Shown here: positions 35,788 through 44,138 of the stretch, piece after piece
How the letters are laid out: every line of letters starts with the position of its first letter
How positions within the stretch are numbered: position 1 is the first letter of the stretch
Assembly (NCBI RefSeq): GCF_900107645.1
Contig: NZ_FNQN01000003.1
Coordinates: forward strand, 391,817-455,816
Reading direction: 5' to 3'
DNA from: Desulfuromusa kysingii
GTDB taxonomy: Bacteria; Desulfobacterota; Desulfuromonadia; Desulfuromonadales; Geopsychrobacteraceae
DNA length: 64,000 bases
Program-made: the position numbers and the translations under genes
Notes under the pieces: model-generated
The model's input: the letters and a program-made list of their open reading frames with translations, nothing else
The model's database searches: none
Told to the model about the DNA's origin: nothing

Positions 35788-38700
35788 TTAGAGAGAATCT
35801 TCTCTTTTCTGTTTTTGGACTTTTTTTGATATTTTTACTTTGTTTGCCAGTTCTATACATCTTGGATCATTCTCCCCATATGATTTCAGGCAGATCTCAT
35901 ACGCTTTCTCCTGTATTTCTCGAGCGGCATCGATACGTCCAAATAGTGCCAATGAGGTTGCTTGATTTGTTAATGCGTCAGTGTAGCGTCTCCCCCATCT
36001 TGCTGGTGAAGATTGATAGCGTGGCTCTATAAGTTCAACGCATTCTTCATCAACATGAAGGGCGATATCCGGTTGCCCAATTAAGTGGTGTGTTTCAGCC
36101 ATATTCATCTTCAGATTGATTAAATCATCGATCCATTGATCTTTATTTAACTGGTAGAGTTTGCTTAATTCCTCGTAACACTCCCTTTCCAGATGAGCGG
36201 CCAGTTTAATTTGATCAATTCGCTTCATGAAGAGAGCAAGGGTGCCTAAAGCTCTAGTGAATTTCTTCGCCCATTTGATCTGGTTTTCTATGTAGAGAGA
36301 TTTTAGTCTTGGTAAGATTTCAGCCAATGAGTCAACTTCTTTTGTGAATATATTCAAGCGATAGTTAGAAAGGGAAAGGTAAATAATCGCCTCAATATAT
36401 TTTTCCTCCCAAGTATCGCTATCAGATTCATATAGTTTCTTTATAATTTTTAAGCGCTCTTCTTCAAGGGAAATAGCCTCTTCTGTTCTGCTTACACTAT
36501 TATATGAGTGCGCTAGATTTGCTAGCACGTCCGTGTACTCGCTCACCCATTTTTCATGATCTTCGTTGTAGAGCATCGAGAGTGTAAGCTTGCAGCTCTC
36601 AAGGTAATTGATAGAATCACGGCTCTTATTTAAAATTTCATAAGTCGATCCCTTTTTGAGAAGAAACGATACATAGCTGTTTTTCCATTCGTTGCTTTTG
36701 AGATTCGCTATAAATTCTGCGTTCATTTTTTGAAGAGATCTTTTTTTGTAGAACGAATAATGTCCAGTGATTAGAGCTGCATATATTTTTCCCCAACGAT
36801 TTTTCTTAAACTCTAGATTTTGATTACACAGGATTATCTCCTGAGTATTCGTGATCATGGCCTCATGCTCATTTTGCTGGCCATTTAATTTGCCTACAGC
36901 ATCGCTAAACTCTCGGTGGAACAAGTAAAGGAGCTCATCGCCATCCTTTCTTCTTTTCCCAATAAATGGCTTGATTTGAGTGTGTAGTCTAGCCCAAATA
37001 ACTATGGGTAGCTTTGTTGTGTTCTTAGGGTGGGGCGGAGCTGGCGCAACCACATTAACAAACGTTGGATCAGCGTCAATGAGGTTCAAAAGCTCCGATT
37101 CGCTCAGGCCGTCACGTGAAGCATGAAGGTAGCCGAGAACTTTATTGACTAGTTCTTCTTTATGATGGTTCTGTTCACATAGGTTTTTGATGAAGTCGCT
37201 GATGAGATCCTGCTGCCCACGAGGCAGGTGCCTAGTGATCCCCTCATCCGATTTTTCTTTACCCTCATAAACATCAAAACTTCTCCAATGTTTAAGGTTT
37301 TGAGCTGCAACTGCAACAAAGAGTGGCGTCGATGAGTAATTGAACTGCTCGATAAAATAATCTTCCTGATGCTGTTGTAGCTTTCGTCCTTCATTCTGCA
37401 AACACTTACGAATAAGCTTGCGCGCATCTTCATCTGTAAAAGGGGGAATTTCCTGAATGTTTGAGCTTCTGGCTGTTAGGGCTTGGAAGTAGCGACTGTC
37501 ACCCTTATAGTTTTTATCGTCCAATGCAGAAATGATTACTTTGACATTGGTTGGCAGATCTGTTGGTAGCCATATGAATTGGTCGTCATGTGCCAACTGG
37601 TCCACAGCATCGATAAAAATAATAATATTTTCTTTTAGCCTCATGATTTCTGAATGGATCCGATAACTGAAATCCTCGAAGCTCTCTTCCTTTTTTATTT
37701 CATCCAGTAATGTGCCCGGTTTTCCATTTTTCTCGTTTTCGTTACGAATACTTTTAAGTTCTGCAAAGAGAGAAGTCAAAATTTCTTTGCTGGAACTGGT
37801 ATTAGGTGTTGCTCCGATGAAGCGATAGAGAATTTTCCTGTTGTCAGATGTCGTTTCTTTAATTGCATGGGCCATGATAGCGGACTTGCCGCTACCCGAA
37901 GGGCCATGGATGATGAGAGGCCTAGTGTCGTCATTTCCTAGGTATTCACGGATAGAAGCAAGAGTGGCTTCTTGGCCGATAAAGTCTTGCCGTTTTTGTT
38001 GAGCAAAATAGGTTTGCGCCTGTTGTTCTTTTAGGAGTTGAGAGGACTGTTCATCCTGTTCCTTTTGGGAGTCAATTTGACCCAGCAAAAAGGTTTTTAT
38101 CTTTTCTTCAAATTCATCAAGATACGCTTCATTTAGACTCTCTTTATCCTTCTGGGTGGTCTTTACCTGAAGTACGTTTTCAGGAAGGACCTCCTTGATA
38201 CGTGCCTTAAAACCTTGAGCCTTTTCGTAGTCACTTTTGCCCTCAGTTTTTTCTGAAGCACCATTGATAAACTTATCTGACTGACGGCTCTCGATATCTA
38301 TATCCCGTAAAAAGCCAAAAATATGCTGCGTGTCAGTGTTGCCCAAGTCCGGCGATTTTTTGAGTAAGGATGTTTGAAAAGGCGTGTGCTTTAGATAGGG
38401 AAAGATGCCTTCAAGAACCTCGGCCTCGGTGGCCGAAAGAATATACTTGCTCTTATCTTCTTCCGGCAGTTCTGCGATGTCGACCGCAGTTTGCAGAATT
38501 CTTCTTAGCTTTTCCTCAACCTTGTCCCATTCTTCATGATCGACGAAATTGCCACTGCGCTCTTTTATAATGTAACTGGCAGGCAGCTGGTTAAGATCCT
38601 TTTTGTACCATTCCAGCAATACTTCTTGATCCTTTGGATCGATTAGGGCGAGCAGGGTCTCAAATTCATTTTGCTCTATGGCATAAGGAAGGGGTGTCCA

Positions 38701-38970
38701 GCCGTATCTGTCGCCGGCCATGATCAGAAAGTTTGGGTGGAGATGGGTTTTACACGTCTGTACTTCTCCAAGACATAGAGCCAAAGTTTTCTGATCAAGC
38801 TGCGCTTCTTCATTCACTCCCCAGCGCAAATCAATTGGTTGAAAATTATAGCCTTTCTCCTGAGCGTATATTTCAATTTCTGGAAAGACTTCTGTCTGAA
38901 GTCTATCCCTTTCTCTTTGAAAATCATTGAAGGTTGATGAAATAAAAAGTCTGAATGTTTTGTTGCACAT
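35788..38970 (-). CDS. STAND NTPase: DUF4062 - NACHT-type ATPase - TPR
   Basis: 1060 residues. N-terminal DUF4062 domain ('FRLFISSTFNDFQRERDRL', 'PIDLRWGVNEEAQLDQKTL'), the same module seen in NPHP3, NWD1 and TEP1-like STAND proteins. The central NTPase has Walker A HGPSGSGKS at 355-363, Walker B 'IIIFIDAVDQLAHD' with D454/D457, and 'NVKVIISALD' sensor 1. The C-terminal ~250 residues are tetratricopeptide-like (repeated '...YTDVLANLAHSYNSVSRTEEAISLEEERL...'). STAND proteins of this plan detect a ligand through the repeat domain and activate the N-terminal effector. GAGAGG precedes ATG 38970. First gene of the four-gene minus-strand operon. Confidence 0.85.
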   Translation of the reverse strand: MCNKTFRLFISSTFNDFQRERDRLQTEVFPEIEIYAQEKGYNFQPIDLRWGVNEEAQLDQKTLALCLGEVQTCKTHLHPNFLIMAGDRYGWTPLPYAIEQNEFETLLALIDPKDQEVLLEWYKKDLNQLPASYIIKERSGNFVDHEEWDKVEEKLRRILQTAVDIAELPEEDKSKYILSATEAEVLEGIFPYLKHTPFQTSLLKKSPDLGNTDTQHIFGFLRDIDIESRQSDKFINGASEKTEGKSDYEKAQGFKARIKEVLPENVLQVKTTQKDKESLNEAYLDEFEEKIKTFLLGQIDSQKEQDEQSSQLLKEQQAQTYFAQQKRQDFIGQEATLASIREYLGNDDTRPLIIHGPSGSGKSAIMAHAIKETTSDNRKILYRFIGATPNTSSSKEILTSLFAELKSIRNENEKNGKPGTLLDEIKKEESFEDFSYRIHSEIMRLKENIIIFIDAVDQLAHDDQFIWLPTDLPTNVKVIISALDDKNYKGDSRYFQALTARSSNIQEIPPFTDEDARKLIRKCLQNEGRKLQQHQEDYFIEQFNYSSTPLFVAVAAQNLKHWRSFDVYEGKEKSDEGITRHLPRGQQDLISDFIKNLCEQNHHKEELVNKVLGYLHASRDGLSESELLNLIDADPTFVNVVAPAPPHPKNTTKLPIVIWARLHTQIKPFIGKRRKDGDELLYLFHREFSDAVGKLNGQQNEHEAMITNTQEIILCNQNLEFKKNRWGKIYAALITGHYSFYKKRSLQKMNAEFIANLKSNEWKNSYVSFLLKKGSTYEILNKSRDSINYLESCKLTLSMLYNEDHEKWVSEYTDVLANLAHSYNSVSRTEEAISLEEERLKIIKKLYESDSDTWEEKYIEAIIYLSLSNYRLNIFTKEVDSLAEILPRLKSLYIENQIKWAKKFTRALGTLALFMKRIDQIKLAAHLERECYEELSKLYQLNKDQWIDDLINLKMNMAETHHLIGQPDIALHVDEECVELIEPRYQSSPARWGRRYTDALTNQATSLALFGRIDAAREIQEKAYEICLKSYGENDPRCIELANKVKISKKVQKQKREDSL

Positions 38971-39255
38971 GAAGGCCTCTCTTAAAAAGTTTTGAGGATA
39001 AAATTATTGCGCTTAGAGTTTATGTTTGCTTAGTTTAGGAGGGTAAATGAGAAGAAAAGTTATACCTCTTATTGATTGGCCCTCTCTAATGTTTGGTATG
39101 ATATCATCAAAGCTGAAATCCTGCTAGACATGAAATCATTAAAAACATTAGAGTTGATAATTTTGTAATCACCTAAAATTACTCACAATAAAAAATCAAG
39201 AAAATATAATTCCAGTTATGTCGCTTTACGACTAGTACAATCTTTGGTTGCTTTT
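38971..39255. promoter_or_regulatory. Upstream region of the STAND operon with a long inverted repeat
   Basis: CTCTAATGTTT (39084-39094) and its exact reverse complement AAACATTAGAG (39143-39153) flank a 48-bp spacer that itself contains the palindrome ATGATATCAT (39098-39107). The region is AT-rich and has no ORF. It is the only place the operon promoter can lie, so the palindromes are good operator candidates. Confidence 0.5.
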
Positions 39256-39367
39256 GTCATCCCCCCGTAAAATAGAGGTCGTCAAAAGTAGAATTTTCTC
39301 GTAAATTACCCAAGAGGAGATTCTCAACGAAAAGATTACGATTCACTGACAGCCAAATCATGGCATC

Positions 39368-39590
39368 TTGAAACAGGCAGAGGGTGGCACTCCTGTAGCG
39401 GAGCTTTGCCGAGAACACGGAATGAGCAACGCCACATTCTACAAGTGGCGAGCCAAATATGGCGGTATGGATGCGTCTATGGTCGCTCGCTTAAAAGAGT
39501 TGGAAGCTGAATACGGCGACTCAAGAAGATGTATGCCGAAGAACGTCTCAAATCTGAAATCAGGAAAGAGGCGTTGGAGGGAAAGTATTA
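39368..39590 (+). pseudogene. IS3-family OrfA, frameshifted
   Basis: Helix-turn-helix region 'LKQAEGGTPVAELCREHGMS' and 'KYGGMDASMVARLKELEAE' as in the other copy. A second frameshift occurs at GAATACGGCGACTCAAGAAG, where the first copy has GAAAACCGGCGACTC, so the zipper is lost. The proper start codon is also damaged (CAACGAAAAGATTACG instead of CAATGAAAAG). Confidence 0.75.
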
Positions 39591-39611
39591 AGGCCATCTT
39601 TACGCCGAGAG

Positions 39612-40416
39612 ATGGCCAAGAAAGTTGTTCAATATAATAATATCAGCATTCGGTTAGCGTGTCTGAGTTTCGCCATCTGCGAGACCTGCTGTCGCTATCA
39701 GGTTAAACTGTCAGCAGAAAATGAAGAGATAGCCGACTGGTTGATTCGTTTAACCCACAACCAGCGTAATTGGGGTTTTGGTCTCTGCTTTTTGTATCTG
39801 CGCAACGTCAAAGGCTTTGGCTGGAACCACAAGAATGTTTATCGGATCTATCGGGAATTGGAACTCAACCTAAGAATAAAACCTAAGAAACGACTTGTTC
39901 GCGAGAAACCTGAAGCATTGGAAGTCCCAGAAGAGATTAACCAAGTATGGTCCATGGATTTCATGCACGATCAGTTATCCAATGGCAGAAGCTACCGATT
40001 GTTCAATGTCCTCGATGACTATAACCGTGAAGGACTCTGTATTGATGTTGATTTTTCATTACCATCGGCACGCGTAACTCGTACCTTGGATCAAATCATT
40101 GAATGGCGTGGCAAGCCACAAACAATACGCTGCGATAACGGCCCCGAATACATCAGTCACCATTTGCAGAACTGGGCAAAGAAAAGAGATATAGAGATCA
40201 GCTATATTCAGCCAGGAAATCCACAGCAGAATGAATGCTTATGTGGAACGCTATAATCGAACCGTTCGCTATGACTGGCTGTCACAATACCTATTTGACT
40301 CTATTGTTGAAGTCCAAGATTACGCGACTCGATGGCTTTGGCTTCACAATAACGAACGACTCAATATGGCGATTGGTGGAATTACACCTAAACAAAAGCT
40401 GGCAATGGCAGCATAA
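39612..40416 (+). pseudogene. IS3-family OrfB transposase, one frameshift
   Basis: Residues covering the HTH_21 region ([19 protein letters not shown]), the first catalytic Asp (VWSMDFMHD), the second (IRCDNGPEY) and then, after a two-base insertion at about 40230, the catalytic Glu ('[14 protein letters not shown]') and the C-terminal 'ITPKQKLAMAA'. Without the frameshift it would be a complete DDE integrase-type enzyme. Confidence 0.8.
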
Positions 40417-40451
40417 GTCTACTTTTGATAGCTATTAAAAATGGGATGATT

Positions 40452-40596
40452 ACCACGTTTTCCTGGTTGGCAACAATCAACCCAGGGCGAACGTGAAGTG
40501 CAGAAATCGCTGCGGAAGGCGTTGCTGAAGTACCAGTTGCATAAGGACCAGATTTTGTTTGATCGGGCTTATGCGTATATCAAGGAATATTATTGA
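40452..40596 (+). pseudogene. C-terminal remnant of a second HsdR
   Basis: Open from the IS end to TGA 40596: 'PRFPGWQQSTQGEREVQKSL' then 'RKALLKYQLHKDQILFDRAY' then 'AYIKEYY'. This is the usual C-terminus of HsdR proteins of another type I subgroup, clearly different from the intact hsdR at 18687, so a second type I system once stood here and was removed by the IS insertion. Confidence 0.7.
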
Positions 40597-40618
40597 GCTG
40601 TATTAAACAGGAGGCATT

Positions 40619-41221
40619 GTGGTTAGCAATTTTTCCAAGTCTTTAATCGAAGTCTTATCTCTTAACAGCTACCGACGAGCACTTTGGATTTTTCTTGGTT
40701 TGGCGAGTCTGTTGATAGTTGTCGAATCGCAAACTCAATTCATTGAATATTACTACCTCAATCAGCAAGCAGACTTAATCGCCAAAATACCGTCTCAGGC
40801 CATGTCGGTTGAAAGCTCCGAAAAAATAGAATCGTTTCGGTTCTCAATTTTAGCTGACTTTGAACTTCTGCGGCAAAAACAAGATCGTCCTGTGTCAAAC
40901 CTTTTTGAATTTTTGTTTCTTTTTTTAAAAGGAACCTGGATCCTATTACCCATAGTGTTTCTAGGTCTCAAGACAGTAAAAGTGGTAGTTGCACAGGCTC
41001 CTGCTGAACAAAAAACTCATACGATATGGTTTGGTATACTTGGTTTTTCGACCATTGCATGGGTTTCAACAATATTTGGCTTTGTGTCGATACTTTTTAA
41101 CCGTGGAAATGGATTCTTTACTTCCTGGTTTGTTTTTCCGGTCTGCTCTCTGATTGTCTTGTCTGTAGTTTTTTGTTGGTTTGCCTTGTTAAAGGCGATG
41201 GTTCCAGAAAAGAAGGGTTGA
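40619..41221 (+). CDS. Four-helix membrane protein
   Basis: 200 residues. Hydrophobic helices at about 21-38 (LWIFLGLASLLIVV), 95-118 (LFEFLFLFLKGTWILLPIVF), 135-158 and 168-190. The segment between helices 1 and 2 (residues about 40-92) is polar and helical and may lie outside the membrane. GTG 40619 follows AGGAGG by four bases. No family recognised. It is 22 bp downstream of the hsdR remnant and ends before a terminator at 41373, so it is a single-gene unit today. Confidence 0.6.
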   Translation: MVSNFSKSLIEVLSLNSYRRALWIFLGLASLLIVVESQTQFIEYYYLNQQADLIAKIPSQAMSVESSEKIESFRFSILADFELLRQKQDRPVSNLFEFLFLFLKGTWILLPIVFLGLKTVKVVVAQAPAEQKTHTIWFGILGFSTIAWVSTIFGFVSILFNRGNGFFTSWFVFPVCSLIVLSVVFCWFALLKAMVPEKKG

Positions 41222-41372
41222 TTAAGGATGTCTGTACTTGTACTACGAAAGTGAGACCAGCAATTGATCTGTTGACCTTAAAGGTTGTTTTTAGTATTTT
41301 GGGAAGTGTTAATTTAATTGTGTTTTCCTGGAGGCGAAATGGTTGCTGGAAAAAAAATGTAATTGGTTTCAA

Positions 41373-41409
41373 GCCGTAAGTCTGCGAATGCAGGTTTGCG
41401 GCTTTTTTG
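41373..41409 (+). terminator. Rho-independent terminator
   Basis: AAGCCGTAA (41374-41382) pairs with TTTGCGGCTT (41395-41404), directly followed by TTTTTT. It lies about 150 bp after the membrane protein gene and immediately before the second DUF2779 gene. Confidence 0.75.
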
Positions 41410-41422
41410 TTGGGAGGGGGTA

Positions 41423-42895
41423 ATGTCAGGAAAAACTGCTCTAAGCAAATCATTGATTCTCAAAGGGATGCAGTGCCCTAAGGCACTTTATCTACAGAAG
41501 AACCCGCCCGCTTTTGAATTCCCCCCGCAGCCTGATCTTGAAGCTAAGTTCCGTGCAGGTAACGAAGTAGGTATTCTCGCCCAACAGCTTTTTCCCGGTG
41601 GGACAGAGGTTCCATTTGAAGGACTCTCAGTTCTTGAGCAGATTGAGCAAACACGGCAACTAATCGATGACGGTGCCGAAGTCATCTACGAGGCCTCATT
41701 CGAGTACGACGGAATCTTCGTCAAGGTGGATATCCTTGTTAAAGATGGCGACGCCTGGCAGATTCATGAAGTGAAAATGTCAACCTCGGTCAAGGAGGTC
41801 AATCTCGACGATGCGGCGATCCAGTTCTACGTGCTCGGCAATTGCGGGCTGCTGATCTCTGGGGCGTATCTGGTGCATATCAATAACCAGTACGTGCGAC
41901 AGGGGGAGATTGACGTCAAACAACTCTTTGCCGGTGTGGATGTGCAGGAAGAAGCGTTTCTGCGCCAGGCCAATCTGCCGAAGATCATTGACGATCTCCG
42001 CAGCGCCTTGCAGGGCGATGAGCCGCAAATCGATATCGGCCCGCATTGCAGCGACCCCTATGACTGCGATTTTGTCCCATACTGTTGGCAGCATATCCCG
42101 GATAATTCGGTCTTTGATCTCAAGGGTCGGGGTATTAAAAAGTTCGACTATTACGACCGAGGCATAATCCATTTTGAGGATATCCCACTTGACGATCTCA
42201 ACAAGGCGCAGCGCCAGCAGGTTGAGGCGACCCTGAACGAAGAAGACTCGACCGATCCTAAGGCCGTTAAGGCCTTTCTCGACACCCTCTGGTATCCGCT
42301 TTACCATCTCGATTTTGAGACCTTCAATTCCGCAATTCCAAAATTCAACGACACCCGACCATATCAGCAGGTTCCGTTTCAGTTTTCACTGCATGTTCAG
42401 CACGATGCCGGGGCTGAGCCGGAGCACTACGAATTTCTGGCCGAGCCAGACGTCGACCCACGGCGTCAACTGATCGAGCAACTGCTTGATCTGATCCCCG
42501 AAGATGGTTGTGTGCTGACCTATAACCAGACATTTGAGAAGGGGGTTCTTCGTGCTCTGGCCGAGCTGTTTCCTGATCTGGCTGGAGCGATTGATAAACG
42601 GCTGGAGAATGTGCGTGATCTGATGGTGCCGTTCCGCAGACGGGATGTTTATCGATGGCAGATGCGTGGCTCCTATTCGATCAAGGAAGTGCTTCCGGCG
42701 ATGGTTCCTGAGCTTTCTTATTCGGGGATGGAGATTGCCGATGGAATGGCAGCGATGCAGGCCTACCATGATATGTGTGCGTTGGAGGATGGTGTGGAGT
42801 TGGAACAGTTGCGAAAGGCGATGTTGGAGTATTGTCGGTTGGATACATTGGCGATGGTGAGGATTTTGGGAGAGTTGGAGAACGCAATTAAGTAG
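41423..42895 (+). CDS. Second DUF2779 protein: Cas4-like Fe-S nuclease plus DEDD exonuclease
   Basis: 490 residues from ATG 41423, chosen because GGGAGGGGG ends 2-3 nt upstream and the N-terminus then aligns with the paralogue at 27201. Same motifs: C18 in 'GMQCPKA', 'VKVDIL' Asp, 'HEVKMST' Glu-x-Lys, the three-Cys cluster 'HCSDPYDCDFVPYCW', then 'YHLDFETF' (D-x-E), 'LTYNQTFEKGVLRAL' and 'YCRLDTLAMVRI'. All catalytic and cluster residues are kept, so both paralogues look active. Base composition is richer in G+C than the 27201 copy, suggesting independent acquisition rather than local duplication. Confidence 0.85.
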   Translation: MSGKTALSKSLILKGMQCPKALYLQKNPPAFEFPPQPDLEAKFRAGNEVGILAQQLFPGGTEVPFEGLSVLEQIEQTRQLIDDGAEVIYEASFEYDGIFVKVDILVKDGDAWQIHEVKMSTSVKEVNLDDAAIQFYVLGNCGLLISGAYLVHINNQYVRQGEIDVKQLFAGVDVQEEAFLRQANLPKIIDDLRSALQGDEPQIDIGPHCSDPYDCDFVPYCWQHIPDNSVFDLKGRGIKKFDYYDRGIIHFEDIPLDDLNKAQRQQVEATLNEEDSTDPKAVKAFLDTLWYPLYHLDFETFNSAIPKFNDTRPYQQVPFQFSLHVQHDAGAEPEHYEFLAEPDVDPRRQLIEQLLDLIPEDGCVLTYNQTFEKGVLRALAELFPDLAGAIDKRLENVRDLMVPFRRRDVYRWQMRGSYSIKEVLPAMVPELSYSGMEIADGMAAMQAYHDMCALEDGVELEQLRKAMLEYCRLDTLAMVRILGELENAIK

Positions 42896-42946
42896 GGCTC
42901 CCCCCTATCTACCTTTGTTATAATTTTACGCGGAGGAATAAATAAT

Positions 42947-44134
42947 ATGAAAACGCATAACCCAAAAGACGTAATTGAACAGCTTCAGGTTGTTTTAAGT
43001 AATCCTTCAAAAAAAATTGGTTTTTTATTTGGAGCGGGTATTTCCGCTGTGGACAAAAAAGGTCATAGCTTGATCAAAACAAGCCAAGAAATGACTAAAA
43101 CAGTCGTAGCCGAGTTTGATGGAAAGATGGAAAGTGCGGTAAACCAGATAGAAGATGAAATAAAAAGTAATTCTGAAACTTTCAATGTTGAAACGTTACT
43201 TTCTAAAATATCAGAAAAGGAAAAAGCAGTAGGTAAAGAAGCCCTTTGTGGGTTGAATAAAGAGGAATTAACCAAATTAAGAAAATCCATTGAGAATAAA
43301 ATTAAAGACATAGTTTCTGTGCATAGTCATACTGATTTTCCAGGCAAAGAATTAAGCCATGATGATTTTGCAAAATGGGTAAAACATGCTGACAGAAAAT
43401 TTCCGGTAGAGATATTCACCACAAATTACGACTATCTTTTGGAGTCGGGGATGGAAAAGCAAAAGGCTCCATATTTCGATGGATTTATTGGAAGCAACAA
43501 GGCTTTTTTTTACCCTGAATGGATTGAAGATAGTCTTCCAGTTAAAGACTGGACAAAGCTTTGGAAATTGCATGGATCATTGGGATGGGACCTCGAAAAT
43601 GACGAGATCATCAGAGTGTCAAACGCAAAAGAAAGTGCAATGATTTACCCGTCATTTTTAAAATATGACCACTCAAGAAAACAACCATATTTAAGTTATA
43701 TGGATAGGCTGTCCTGGTTTTTGAAACAAGAAGATTCTGTCCTTTTTGTGTGTGGTTACTCTTTTGGTGACGATCATATTAATGGGATGATTTTAACTGC
43801 ACTTACAAATTCAAGATCATCTCATGTCTTTGTTCTTAAAAGATCCAAGATGGAAGAAAGTGATGATTTATCAAAATACGCAAAAGATAGCCCGAAAATA
43901 TCTGTTTACGCGAAAAGGACGGCTGTTATCGGAGGTAAGTTTGGATCATGGAAACTAGAAAATGAACCTAATAGAAATGAATCCTATAATCTTTTAGATT
44001 ATGGTTTTGATGAAGATGCGGTATTAAAGGATGCTGAGTGGAGTGGAGAAGGAGACTTTGTGTTAGGTGATTTTAAAAGATTCTCTGATTTCCTAGCCCT
44101 GTTTTATACAAATTCTCGTTTTGTAAAAGGATAG
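42947..44134 (+). CDS. SIR2-like NADase of a SIR2-HerA (Nezha-type) system
   Basis: 395 residues. SIR2-fold motifs in order: GFLFGAGIS (25-33), 'EIFTTNYDYLLE' with T158-T-N-Y-D162, 'WKLHGSLGW' with H209, and 'VLFVCGYSFGDDHIN'. Between residues 70 and 140 is a charged helical insertion. In SIR2-HerA systems the SIR2 subunit depletes NAD+ upon phage infection while HerA forms the hexameric scaffold. GGAGG lies before ATG 42947, and the herA-like gene starts 4 bp after its stop, so the pair is co-translated. Confidence 0.88.
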   Translation: MKTHNPKDVIEQLQVVLSNPSKKIGFLFGAGISAVDKKGHSLIKTSQEMTKTVVAEFDGKMESAVNQIEDEIKSNSETFNVETLLSKISEKEKAVGKEALCGLNKEELTKLRKSIENKIKDIVSVHSHTDFPGKELSHDDFAKWVKHADRKFPVEIFTTNYDYLLESGMEKQKAPYFDGFIGSNKAFFYPEWIEDSLPVKDWTKLWKLHGSLGWDLENDEIIRVSNAKESAMIYPSFLKYDHSRKQPYLSYMDRLSWFLKQEDSVLFVCGYSFGDDHINGMILTALTNSRSSHVFVLKRSKMEESDDLSKYAKDSPKISVYAKRTAVIGGKFGSWKLENEPNRNESYNLLDYGFDEDAVLKDAEWSGEGDFVLGDFKRFSDFLALFYTNSRFVKG

Positions 44135-44138
44135 ACCA

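Larger units (their letters stand above)
39256..40453 (+). mobile_element. IS3-family element, longer copy
   Basis: About 1.2 kb, bounded by GTCATCCCCCCG...GTCAAAAGTAGA on the left and TCTACTTTTGATAGC...GATGATTACC on the right. It carries OrfA and OrfB but is defective: the same OrfA frameshift as the copy at 12029 and an extra two bases in OrfB at CAGAATGAATGC. It lies between the STAND operon promoter and an hsdR remnant. Confidence 0.85.

Noticed and set aside
31618..40453. Composite transposon formed by the flanking insertion sequences
   Set aside because: The two flanking elements are of different families (IS256 and IS3) and both are defective, so they cannot act as a pair.
42386..42769. 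127-codon minus-strand frame
   Set aside because: Antisense shadow of the second DUF2779 gene, no start signal.
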